Source of the DNA: Kordiimonas marina
GTDB taxonomy: Bacteria; Pseudomonadota; Alphaproteobacteria; Sphingomonadales; Kordiimonadaceae
Direction of reading: 5' to 3'
Assembly (NCBI RefSeq): GCF_023006325.1
Contig: NZ_JAINDF010000005.1
Coordinates: forward strand, 1-64,000
Length of the DNA: 64,000 nt
Shown: positions 1-7,697 of the stretch, in pieces
Numbering within the stretch: the stretch's first letter is position 1
How the letters are laid out: each line of letters opens with the position of its first letter
The notes under the pieces: generated by a model
What the model saw: only the letters and a program-made list of their open reading frames with translations
Told to the model about the DNA's origin: nothing
Database searches by the model: none
Translations under genes and position numbers: made by a program

Positions 1-1764
1 GACACGGACCTGATGCTCGGGCTTGTCCTGGGCCGCAAAGGCGTTCGACAGGAGGTTCGAGAACAGAAGCTCCATCTCGTCCTCATAGCCCTCCAAGAGC
101 GGCAGCGGACCGAGTTCCGTCCGCACAAGGCTTGCCTTGGTCGGGAAACTTGCGACCACACGCCGGATAACGGCATTGAGATCATAAGCGTCTGCCTGAT
201 GCGTATGCTGGCCCTTGAGAAGCCCGGTCATGGTCGAGACAAGCGCATGGCCCTTGCGGACCTGATCGAGGATTTTGGCTTGGCGCTCCTCATTGGAGAA
301 GGCGTCACCGGCGAGCAGAAGCGCTTCGATGTTCGAAAATGGCGTCTTGATATCGTGGTTATATTCATTGAGGCGGGAGACAACCGACAAGGTCTTCTCC
401 GCTTCGTCCAGGCTCGATTCCAGCCGCATCATAGCGAGCAGGTTCTCAAGCACAGGGCCGACTTCCTCCCCGAACCAATTGAGGAGACGGATATCGTCGT
501 AGGAGAATTGTTCCTCCTTCTTCGGCGCCCCCAGAAGAAGGAAACCGACCGTCTCATCGGCAATCCGCACCGGCACCAAGGCGCTGGCACCAAGGCGGGC
601 AAAGTTGCCTTTGAAGGCCGGGGCCGCCTCATCATAGAAAAGCGTTTCTTCCTGGGCGAAGAGCATCTCGAGAAACGTCCCCTTCTCAATCGGGGACATT
701 GGCGCCGGTTCCGGCAGAGGCTTGCTACCGGGATCAAACAGGCGAAGGCCTTCACCTGTCTCCCCCATCAACCGCGGCACCAGGTGAAAGCTGTAGCCGT
801 CAACGCGAATGACATAGCGCAACAGCTCCTCACAAACCCGGGAAAAGGTTTGGGGCGTCAACGTCGACTTAAAGGCGTTTTGCACCTGGCCAATCGTGAA
901 GCTATAGCCCTTCGAGGCCGGCGGGAAAATTTTCGACCGTTTTTCGGAAAGATATTCAACCAGCCATGGATACATTTGTAGCAAGGCCAGGAACATCAAT
1001 ATCTGTGCGACGAGATATCCATCCGTCTTCAGTTCCATAGAGTCACATATCTGATCGAAAGCGACGAAAACAAATATCAGCGGAATGGCCGCCAAGGCCC
1101 TGACAATACCGTCGCTGACAGCGACTTTCACGCCGATAAGACGGTAGCGAATGACCGCGTAAGAAATGAAATAGAGGCACAGGATGGATCCAACGATCCC
1201 GATGTATAATTTCGGCCAGAGCGCATGGAGCCAGCCGCAAATCACCCCGATAGTGACCCCGTACATGATCCATTTGATGCGGAGACGTTCCCTGAAAATA
1301 GCCCCCTTGTAGGCGACCGCGCATATATAAACCGATGCCAGGGACGCCATGGCAAGGTTCGCGTAAAACGCAACCGTGATGCCGTCCAACTCCGGGGAAT
1401 GTCCGCCAGGAACGACAAGAAGCTTCGTCGGCGCGATCCAATTGACCAGGGATGTCACCGCGGCGTTCGCAAAAGAAAGGGCAAGGCCGGTCCCAAGAAC
1501 CCAGTTTACCCGGGTCCGCGTGATCAAGGTCGCAAATAAGAAAGTAGCCGGCCCGATAAAGAACATACCCATGCGGGTTATCTGGAATAAGGGGGCCAGG
1601 CTGGCTACGTCATGGACCGAGGCCAGGAAGAACAATTCTGTCGACCAGATTGCCAGGCAACAACACAGGAAAGCGAAAGACACTGCGGTCCGGCTTCTGT
1701 CGTGCGCCAACACGATGCCCGCCAGCATGAAATCAGCAATCGCAGCCACGAGATAGACGATCAT
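1..1764 (-). CDS. Multi-TM sensor histidine kinase, PrsK-like (truncated)
   Basis: An open frame reads from an ATG at 1764 to the window edge, giving 588 codons with no stop, so the kinase C-terminus lies outside. The first ~300 residues are a run of hydrophobic helices, resembling the multi-helix sensor region of 7TM or PrsK-type kinases. A GAF-like segment follows at about 320-455. The phosphoacceptor box is NHDIKTPF with His470, and the N-box SNLLSNAF starts at residue 569; the later G-boxes are cut off. It probably autophosphorylates at the inner membrane in response to an unknown cue. The upstream Shine-Dalgarno is weak, so the start is moderately certain. The neighbour is a FeeM-like acyltransferase in the same orientation. 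PrsK assignment rests on architecture and the HDIK-type box only. Confidence 0.7.
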   Translation of the reverse strand, partial: MIVYLVAAIADFMLAGIVLAHDRSRTAVSFAFLCCCLAIWSTELFFLASVHDVASLAPLFQITRMGMFFIGPATFLFATLITRTRVNWVLGTGLALSFANAAVTSLVNWIAPTKLLVVPGGHSPELDGITVAFYANLAMASLASVYICAVAYKGAIFRERLRIKWIMYGVTIGVICGWLHALWPKLYIGIVGSILCLYFISYAVIRYRLIGVKVAVSDGIVRALAAIPLIFVFVAFDQICDSMELKTDGYLVAQILMFLALLQMYPWLVEYLSEKRSKIFPPASKGYSFTIGQVQNAFKSTLTPQTFSRVCEELLRYVIRVDGYSFHLVPRLMGETGEGLRLFDPGSKPLPEPAPMSPIEKGTFLEMLFAQEETLFYDEAAPAFKGNFARLGASALVPVRIADETVGFLLLGAPKKEEQFSYDDIRLLNWFGEEVGPVLENLLAMMRLESSLDEAEKTLSVVSRLNEYNHDIKTPFSNIEALLLAGDAFSNEERQAKILDQVRKGHALVSTMTGLLKGQHTHQADAYDLNAVIRRVVASFPTKASLVRTELGPLPLLEGYEDEMELLFSNLLSNAFAAQDKPEHQVRV

Positions 1765-1897
1765 GTCAGACCTATTCCTGTTTGCATACTCTTCCCAACA
1801 GCCTAAATTATACCAAAGATTGTATAAACCCAACCATTTTGAGGTGGCAGACGCAGGGAGCGGCCTTTGGGTGGCCGCTCCCGTGCCCCTCTCACGG

Positions 1898-2476
1898 CTA
1901 TGCGGCTCCCCTGTGCCGGTGTGCGTTGGCGTTGAAACACCGCTCACAATCCTCAACGGCACCACTCATGAGCACGGTATCGAATTTCATATGCAGGGAC
2001 GGCTTTACAGTTGAAACCGGTTTAAGGCCAATCCGTTTGTAAAACAGTGCCTGCGACGGCCGGATTGCACCGATGATAAAGTCCGCGCCTTCCTTCAGGG
2101 CAACATCCAGAATGAAGCCATAGAGAAGGGCTTTTATCCGGATACTCCGGTGCTGGAAGCTTGGGTGGATGGTATATTTATTGGCCTCCACAAGCTTTTT
2201 GTCCGGCCCCAGGACACGGGCAATTTCAGCGCCGTAATTTTCCATCGCCGGGATGGGGAGGTCCGGCTCTGCCGGATCATAGACACAAGCGCGGATCGAC
2301 CCTGCGGGCTGCCCATCGATATATTCGATATGAGAAAGACAATTGCCCGCCGCGTCATAACGATCATAAAAGACCGCGTTCGGATTGGGGTCGATCGAAT
2401 CATTACTGAGATACGCAGTATATCTCAGCTTATAAATTTGCTCCGTGGTGAAAGAAGATTGTTGATCAGCTAACAT
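1898..2476 (-). CDS. FeeM/LuxI-like N-acyltransferase (GNAT fold)
   Basis: This 192-residue protein starts at the ATG at 2476, behind AGGAG seven bases upstream; the longer frame to 2623 has no such site. Near the N-terminus KLRYTAYL, then FYDRYD and GSIRACVYDP, match the layout of FeeM-type N-acyl amino acid synthases, LuxI-like autoinducer synthases and exosortase-associated acyltransferases. The acidic segment around EANKYTIHPSF fits the acyl-transfer core. Family members move an acyl chain from acyl-ACP to an amino acid or similar acceptor; the acceptor here cannot be read. It lies 133 bp upstream of, and in the same direction as, the multi-TM kinase, so synthesis and sensing may be linked. 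No exosortase gene is visible in the window. Confidence 0.65.
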   Translation of the reverse strand: MLADQQSSFTTEQIYKLRYTAYLSNDSIDPNPNAVFYDRYDAAGNCLSHIEYIDGQPAGSIRACVYDPAEPDLPIPAMENYGAEIARVLGPDKKLVEANKYTIHPSFQHRSIRIKALLYGFILDVALKEGADFIIGAIRPSQALFYKRIGLKPVSTVKPSLHMKFDTVLMSGAVEDCERCFNANAHRHRGAA

Positions 2477-2702
2477 GAAAGATCTCCTGTTTTGCCCGTT
2501 AACGTTGCAACTTGGACGATATATCCAACGCAAGTTTACGCCGGAAAGGAGGCTTTCTGGAACGATCAATGCACGCAAAGGGGGTGTGAGGCGCAAATAT
2601 GGATTGACGGGCACACCAATCATGCGCCCGCGTGCGTATGTGTGACTCCCTGATTCCGTCGTTTCACAGGGGCCGCGCCGTGGTGGAGGTCAGCCAATAA
2701 TC

Positions 2703-4022
2703 CTATAGGCTTAGACCTGCGCCCAGCCCCTTCATCAGGTCGATAAAAACCGGGAAACTGGTCTGGATGGGGCGGGCGTCATCAATGGTGATCGGAGCTT
2801 CCGCCATTTGGCCAAGCACCGAAAAACTCATGGCGATGCGGTGGTCGAGGTGCGTTTCAACCCTGCCGCCGCCGGGAACACGGCCGCCAGCACCCGGCAC
2901 CACAAGCCCGTCCGGAAGCTCCTCAACCGCGATACCGTTGGCCTTGAGACCCGCCGCCATCACCGCCAGGCGGTCCGATTCCTTAACCCGCAATTCCTCA
3001 AGCCCGGTGAACCGGCTCGGCCCTTCGGCGACGGCTGCCGCACAGAAAAGCACCGGGAACTCATCAATCATGGTTGAGGGGTCAACCGGCAAGCTGTCAA
3101 CACCATGCAGGCGGGCGGCCTTGACATGCAGGTCGCCGACCGGCTCGCCGCCCAGCTGGCGTTCATTCACAATCTCGATGTCCGCCCCCATGGCCTGAAG
3201 CGCCGCGACAATCCCTGTCCTCAAGGGGTTGAGGCCGACATTTTCAATGGTGACGTCCGACCCCGGCACGATCGAGGCCGCCACCAGGAGAAAGGCCGCC
3301 GATGAAATATCCCCCGGCACGTCAAGGCTGATCGGCCTGAGCTCCGGCTGGCCCACAAGGCTGACGGTCCTGAGGCCATCCTCCTCCGTTACCGTGATGT
3401 CCGCCCCCATGGCGCTGAGCATCCGTTCGGTATGATCGCGCGTAGCGACGCGTTCGCGCACGCGGGTGATGCCGGGGGTGTTGAGCCCGGCCAGCAAGAC
3501 AGCGGACTTCACCTGCGCGCTGGCCATCGGCGGCGTGTAATCAAGCGGCATCGGCATGGCCGTACCTGTCACGGTCAGCGGAAGGTATTTGTCTTCCCGG
3601 GCCGAAAAGGATGCCCCCACCTGCGTGAGCGGAACCGTCACCCGCCCCATCGGCCGCCCCCGCAAGCTGGCGTCCCCCGTCATGGTCACCGTGATCGGAT
3701 GGCTGGCGATCAGCCCCATGATCAGGCGGGTCGAGGTGCCCGAGTTTCCCATGTCGATAACGTCATCCGGCTCCATCAGGCCGCCGACGCCGACCCCGCT
3801 TATGCGCCAGTGGCCTTCGCCCAGCCGGTCGATCGTCGCGCCCATGGCGCGCATGGCCGCGGCGGTGGCGAGAACATCCTCGCCTTCCAGGAGGCCCGTG
3901 ACCTCACTCGTGCCGACGGCCAGGCTCGCCAGCATGAGCGACCGGTGCGAAATTGACTTGTCACCGGGGACCCGGACGGTCCCTTTTAAAACAGTATTGG
4001 GCTGGGAAATGAGGCTCGGCAC
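2703..4022 (-). CDS. aroA: 3-phosphoshikimate 1-carboxyvinyltransferase (EPSP synthase)
   Basis: EPSP synthase joins shikimate 3-phosphate and phosphoenolpyruvate in the cytoplasmic shikimate pathway to aromatic amino acids. Hallmarks are PGDKSISHRSL near residue 19, GNSGTSTRLIMG, GDASLRGRPMGRV, ASAQVKSAVLLAG, ATRDHTERML, RVKESDRLA and LDHRIAMSF. The central and C-terminal wording follows the class II enzymes typical of alphaproteobacteria. A GTG start at 4022 gives 439 residues, the usual length, with GGA nine bases upstream; the frame is open back to an ATG at 4085 but those 21 extra residues look unlike the family. In many relatives cmk and rpsA follow directly; here they lie 28 kb away. 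The TIGR02300 gene is divergent. Confidence 0.95.
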   Translation of the reverse strand: MPSLISQPNTVLKGTVRVPGDKSISHRSLMLASLAVGTSEVTGLLEGEDVLATAAAMRAMGATIDRLGEGHWRISGVGVGGLMEPDDVIDMGNSGTSTRLIMGLIASHPITVTMTGDASLRGRPMGRVTVPLTQVGASFSAREDKYLPLTVTGTAMPMPLDYTPPMASAQVKSAVLLAGLNTPGITRVRERVATRDHTERMLSAMGADITVTEEDGLRTVSLVGQPELRPISLDVPGDISSAAFLLVAASIVPGSDVTIENVGLNPLRTGIVAALQAMGADIEIVNERQLGGEPVGDLHVKAARLHGVDSLPVDPSTMIDEFPVLFCAAAVAEGPSRFTGLEELRVKESDRLAVMAAGLKANGIAVEELPDGLVVPGAGGRVPGGGRVETHLDHRIAMSFSVLGQMAEAPITIDDARPIQTSFPVFIDLMKGLGAGLSL

Positions 4023-4142
4023 AGAAAAGATTCCATATTTGAGGGTGAATAGATCAACAAATCTTTGACAGGCGCCACCGATCATGGCAAGGGAAGCGCC
4101 GAATTCTTTGCTCGATAGCGCGGCAAATGCAAGGAGATAGAC

Positions 4143-4478
4143 GTGGCGAAACCCGAATGGGGCACTAAGCGCACCTGCCCGAAATGCGGCACGCGCTTTT
4201 ACGACCTACAAAAAGACGACCCGGCAACCTGCATCGATTGCGGGACCACCTGGACGCCGGAACCGATTCTGAAGACCAAACAACCGGTCGTGGTTGAACA
4301 GGTCAAGGCTGTCAAGCCTAAGGAAGAAGACGAGGACGCAGAAGATCTCAACGATGACGACGATCTCGACATCGATGATGATGACGATGATGTTCTTGGC
4401 GATGTCAGCCTGGATGATGACGATGACGAAGAAGTTTCTGTCATTGTCGCCACGAGCCTGGATGACGACGAAAACTAG
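4143..4478 (+). CDS. TIGR02300 FYDLN-acid protein
   Basis: This 111-residue protein begins at a GTG with AGGAGA five bases upstream. The N-terminus carries CPKCGTRFYDL and CIDCGTTW, two CxxC pairs that should bind one zinc ion, and contains the FYDL motif that names the family. Residues from about 60 onward are almost entirely Asp and Glu, giving a very acidic disordered tail. The family is common in alphaproteobacteria, usually beside aroA, and its function is unknown; a zinc-ribbon nucleic-acid or protein contact is only a guess. It is divergent from aroA and followed by tRNA-Ala. Confidence 0.85.
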   Translation: MAKPEWGTKRTCPKCGTRFYDLQKDDPATCIDCGTTWTPEPILKTKQPVVVEQVKAVKPKEEDEDAEDLNDDDDLDIDDDDDDVLGDVSLDDDDDEEVSVIVATSLDDDEN

Positions 4479-4549
4479 GCTTGAAGCCTAGGGTTTCCGT
4501 TGCCTTCGGCAGGGTCGAAGCATAAGGCGGAAATTGGCAAAAATTTTTC

Positions 4550-4578
4550 TTGCGCGGACCTTGGCGTCTCACTATAGT
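4550..4578 (+). promoter_or_regulatory. Sigma-70-type promoter for tRNA-Ala
   Basis: TTGCGC at 4550-4555 and TATAGT at 4573-4578 are separated by exactly 17 bases, which fits a housekeeping promoter. The predicted start would be near 4585, about 40 bases before the mature tRNA, and the stretch to the tRNA is GC-rich. No other gene follows that this promoter would need to serve. Confidence 0.7.
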
Positions 4579-4623
4579 CCGCGCCACCCGCCGGGGTAAA
4601 AGCTGGCGGACAACCGGATTTCC

Positions 4624-4699
<76 letters not shown>

Positions 4700-4704
4700 A
4701 TCAG

Positions 4705-4738
4705 AACCCTCGCCGAACAGGCGGGGGTTTTGTCTTTT
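4705..4738 (+). terminator. Intrinsic terminator after tRNA-Ala
   Basis: AACCCTCGCC at 4705-4714 pairs with GGCGGGGGTT at 4720-4729 around a GAACA loop, with one T-G pair, and is followed by TTGTCTTTT. Confidence 0.85.
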
Positions 4739-4739
4739 C

Positions 4740-4936
4740 AGCCGCCCCGACACCGGTCGCAGCAAGATACTCTTAAAATATTTGATAAATTTTCGTGAGC
4801 TTTTCACAGTAATAGATGTTTATTTTCATTTATTTAAGATTGTATTCGCACCGTCTTTTAAGGCGATTTTTACGTCGCCGTCTTCATACTGTTCTGCAAA
4901 AGGGCAACAGCCCTATCAGGCAAATGGAGATAAAAG
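4740..4936 (+). promoter_or_regulatory. AT-rich leader of parA with an inverted repeat
   Basis: These roughly 200 bases are much richer in A and T than the surrounding DNA. They include GGCGA at 4862-4866 facing TCGCC at 4875-4879, and two copies of CCGTCTT flanking that repeat. TTGATA near 4780 could be a -35 element, but no convincing -10 sits 17 bases downstream. A ribbon-helix-helix protein encoded two genes on could bind such repeats as an autoregulatory operator or centromere-like site. This is an inference from position only. Confidence 0.3.
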
Positions 4937-5647
4937 ATGCGAATCATCGCTGTTACCTCGCAAAAGGGCGGGTCAGGCAAAACCACCCTTTCCGGTCATC
5001 TGGCCGTTGCTGCAGCCCGTGCAGGCGCCGGCCCCGTCGCTCTTATCGATACTGACCCCCAAGGCAGCCTGGCCGCCTGGTGGAACGAGCGTCAGGACGA
5101 AAGCCCGGCTTTCGCACAGTGCACCCTGAGCAGCCTAGATAGCGACCTTCAGACCTTACGCGAAAAAGGCTTCCGGCTTGTCTTTATCGATACGCCGCCC
5201 GCCATTACCCGCGCGATCCAGACAGTCGTCTCCAAATCGGACCTCGTCCTCATTCCCACCCGGCCGAGCCCGCACGACCTGCGCGCCGCCGGCGCCACCG
5301 TCGACCTGGTCGAGCGCGCGGGCAAGCCGCTTATCTTTGTGGTCAACGGCGCCACGGCCCGGGCACGCCTCACCGGCGAAGCCGCCATCGCACTGTCGCA
5401 GCATGGCACCGTGGCCCCAACCGTTATCCACAACCGCCAGGACTTTGCCGCCAGCATGATCGACGGCCGGACGGTGATGGAAACCACCGCCGGCAAATCC
5501 GCCAGCGAAATCGAGACGCTGTGGGGCTATGTGGAAGACAGGGTCAAGCGCCTGCCCGTGAAGGCAACGTTCCGCCCTGTTACCTTGCCGCGCAGTAACT
5601 TCGGCAACCGGTCCATCGCCGCGGGCGCACCGGGGCACATGGCTTAA
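4937..5647 (+). CDS. ParA-family ATPase (orphan)
   Basis: This 236-residue protein opens with the deviant Walker A motif KGGSGKTT (Lys10 to Thr17), in which both lysines are present as in ParA/MinD ATPases. LIDTDPQGS at about 37-44 is the A' motif and LVFIDTPP at 81-88 the Walker B motif. ParA proteins dimerise on ATP, bind DNA or membrane, and position cargo such as chromosomes, plasmids or protein clusters. There is no N-terminal DNA-binding domain, so it is the short type that usually relies on a small partner for regulation. The next gene, 30 bp on, encodes a likely ribbon-helix-helix protein. It is unlikely to be the main chromosomal ParA because no parB is adjacent. Confidence 0.85.
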   Translation: MRIIAVTSQKGGSGKTTLSGHLAVAAARAGAGPVALIDTDPQGSLAAWWNERQDESPAFAQCTLSSLDSDLQTLREKGFRLVFIDTPPAITRAIQTVVSKSDLVLIPTRPSPHDLRAAGATVDLVERAGKPLIFVVNGATARARLTGEAAIALSQHGTVAPTVIHNRQDFAASMIDGRTVMETTAGKSASEIETLWGYVEDRVKRLPVKATFRPVTLPRSNFGNRSIAAGAPGHMA

Positions 5648-5677
5648 GGCCCAGAGGAAGAGGAAAAGGAAAAGCAG

Positions 5678-6091
5678 ATGTCTATGGCTTCACTGAGCGC
5701 CTCCCTGCTCGCCCGCAAAGGCCAGGCCAGTCCCACCAGCAGGCCAACCGATTCTATGCACGGGCCCTTCTCGCAGGAGAAGGTAAAGGAGATGTTCCCG
5801 TCCAAACGGCCCCAACTGGTTACGCCGTCTGCCCAGACAGCGCCCCAGACAGCGCCCCAGAAGGCCATCGCGCCTCAACCCCGGATGAAAAAGGGCACGG
5901 AGACACACACCGACAAGCGGGCCCGCAAGACGCTGCGTCTCGACAGGGACAAGAACCGTCAACTGCGCCTGCTGGCCGCCCATCTCGGCGTCAGCCAACA
6001 GGCCTTGATGGAAAAGGCCGTCTCCGGCTTGTTGAAGAAAGAAACCGGGCACATTGGCTGTATCTGCGGGGCCAAAAAGACCGACGCCTGA
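5678..6091 (+). CDS. Ribbon-helix-helix-like partner of ParA
   Basis: The 137-residue protein has a low-complexity, Pro/Gln/Ala-rich first half with short QTAP repeats. Its C-terminal half (about 80-125), RKTLRLDRDKNRQLRLLA followed by HLGVSQQALMEKAV, reads as a beta strand and two helices of a ribbon-helix-helix DNA-binding domain. A CxC pair (CIC) sits near the end. It follows the ParA gene by 30 bp behind a purine-rich GAGGAAGAGG tract. The arrangement of a ParA with a small downstream RHH protein mirrors ParA-ParG or ParA-Omega pairs on plasmids, which suggests centromere binding or autoregulation. Fold and role are inferred from residue patterns. Confidence 0.6.
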   Translation: MSMASLSASLLARKGQASPTSRPTDSMHGPFSQEKVKEMFPSKRPQLVTPSAQTAPQTAPQKAIAPQPRMKKGTETHTDKRARKTLRLDRDKNRQLRLLAAHLGVSQQALMEKAVSGLLKKETGHIGCICGAKKTDA

Positions 6092-6108
6092 CCGGACCCC
6101 GGTCAGGC
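6086..6108 (+). terminator. Strong hairpin across the RHH stop codon, no U-tract
   Basis: GCCTGACCGG at 6086-6095 and CCGGTCAGGC at 6099-6108 form a perfect 10-bp stem with a three-base loop. The TGA stop of the ParA partner lies inside the left arm. No run of T follows, so it may stabilise the 3' end or act with Rho rather than terminate alone. Confidence 0.45.
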
Positions 6109-6145
6109 CCACCGCCAAAGTCAGCCAGCCTTTCAGGGAATTCTG

Positions 6146-7546
6146 TTATCCCGGCGCCCGGGCGAAGCAATCATAGCCCGCACGCTTGAGGGAAACACAG
6201 CGGCGCACCGCCCCCGACAGCCCGTCAACCGGGCCGAAGACCAGCAGGAAAAGCCCAGGGCTTGTCACCGATTCGGTCACTTCACTCTTCAGGCCCTGAA
6301 CGATGCTGCCATGGGCCACAGTGATGACCTTCTGCAACTTGATGACTTCTTCCTGCTTCATGGGAACACCAACTTCCAGATGCCAAACCGAGGACCAGTC
6401 TACGGGCTGATCGTCCTCCCCGGCCTGACCGTCATTCTTTGGTGCTTCCTTATCCCCACCCGGTGCTGCCTGGGCCAATTGGGCCGGAGCCTTTTCTGAG
6501 GTATTTTCCGGGGCATCCGCCGGGGCGGCCTTGGCCGTTTGCGGGGCTGGATCATCGCCCTTACCGGCTTCCGGCGCTTTCGAAGGTAACGCTGCATCAG
6601 CCACCACCTCATGGCCTGCTAGCCTCTGTGCGGGCGTTTCTGCCTGCTTCTGGGCAGGCGCTGGCGCTGAAGGCGAGGCATCAGACACACCCGGCGCATC
6701 GGCGGTAATATCGCTGGCGCCTGGAATGGACGCTGAAGCGACGTCCGTCTTGTGCACGGCCTTCTGGGGCTGGTCCTCCTTGCGGCCCATCACCAGATAC
6801 AGGTCGATCGGCGTGTCGCTGAAACCCTCGGTATCGAGATTGCCGCCATACAGCCGGCCGCGCCGCTGCGCTTCCTCGCTCAACTGCCCCTGCATCATAT
6901 CCCGGGTTTTTACGGCATCGGCATAGCCTTTGACCGCGGCCTCCCAGACTAGGCCATAACCGCGAATCGGGTCCGGCAAGCGGTCGCCCTCCCCATTCCA
7001 ATAGGCCATCCCGAGGAGATAGAGGGCTTCGGAATCGCCCTGCAGGGCATATTTCTGCCAAAGCGCCATCGCTTCATCGACATTGGCCTGGGTGTGGCCG
7101 GCCTCGAAAAACAGGAGATTCGCCAAATTAAGCGCTGCCCGCTTGTGCCCGAGCTGGGCTGCAAGCCGGTAATACATGATGGCGACGGGGATAGAAGCCG
7201 GTCGGCCCACCCCGAGACGATGGATTTCCCCTAAATGGAAGAAGGCCTCGGCGTGGCCCTGCTGGCCCAGTTTGCGCAGTTCCTCAACCCCGGCATCGAC
7301 AGACCCTGTGCGGATCAGGTCGAGCGCGGCTTCTACCGGGTCGTCAGCATCCCCTGTCGCTGTGGCAGTCGCCGTTTTTGAGGCGGAGCCTGCCCTTCCC
7401 GCCGTTACAGACGCAGCAGAAGGCACTTTCTCAACTGGCTTTGCAGGCACGGAAACCTTCACGGCATCACCCGGGACCGCATAGACGGCCGCAGGCAGCG
7501 ACACCGCCGCCCATACCGTTACCGCCAATATAGTCAAAGTCCGCAT
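6146..7546 (-). CDS. Secreted Sel1-repeat and SPOR-domain protein
   Basis: The ATG at 7546 gives 466 residues and opens a clean signal peptide, MRTLTILAVTVWAAVSLPA. An Ala/Thr-rich linker is followed by Sel1-like repeats between about 75 and 225, recognisable as GHAEAFFHLGEIHRLGVG, GHKRAALNLANLLF and DSEALYLLGMAYWNGEG. A long Pro/Ala-rich linker leads to a C-terminal SPOR domain of about 70 residues ending in RRCVSLKRAGYDCFARAPG. SPOR domains bind denuded peptidoglycan at division sites, so this is probably a periplasmic envelope or division-associated scaffold. It is divergent from another SPOR protein with tetratricopeptide-like repeats. The frame is open 29 codons further upstream, but that extension would bury the signal peptide. 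Confidence 0.8.
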   Translation of the reverse strand: MRTLTILAVTVWAAVSLPAAVYAVPGDAVKVSVPAKPVEKVPSAASVTAGRAGSASKTATATATGDADDPVEAALDLIRTGSVDAGVEELRKLGQQGHAEAFFHLGEIHRLGVGRPASIPVAIMYYRLAAQLGHKRAALNLANLLFFEAGHTQANVDEAMALWQKYALQGDSEALYLLGMAYWNGEGDRLPDPIRGYGLVWEAAVKGYADAVKTRDMMQGQLSEEAQRRGRLYGGNLDTEGFSDTPIDLYLVMGRKEDQPQKAVHKTDVASASIPGASDITADAPGVSDASPSAPAPAQKQAETPAQRLAGHEVVADAALPSKAPEAGKGDDPAPQTAKAAPADAPENTSEKAPAQLAQAAPGGDKEAPKNDGQAGEDDQPVDWSSVWHLEVGVPMKQEEVIKLQKVITVAHGSIVQGLKSEVTESVTSPGLFLLVFGPVDGLSGAVRRCVSLKRAGYDCFARAPG

Positions 7547-7697
7547 GTGCCCTATCCACCCTTTCAGCAAATTTAACATAAACTCGCTGAAAAAATGCCT
7601 AAAAGAGAAATCAGCCCTTAAAGCTTCCTTCATTCCTGCTGCGTTACCGTCCTACACAATAAATATCAGGCAATCCAACGCTTCAGTGAGCGTAATA

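Noticed and set aside
13-981. A 322-codon plus-strand open frame at the left edge
   Set aside because: The minus strand carries a kinase frame with H-box and N-box over the same bases, continuous to 1764.
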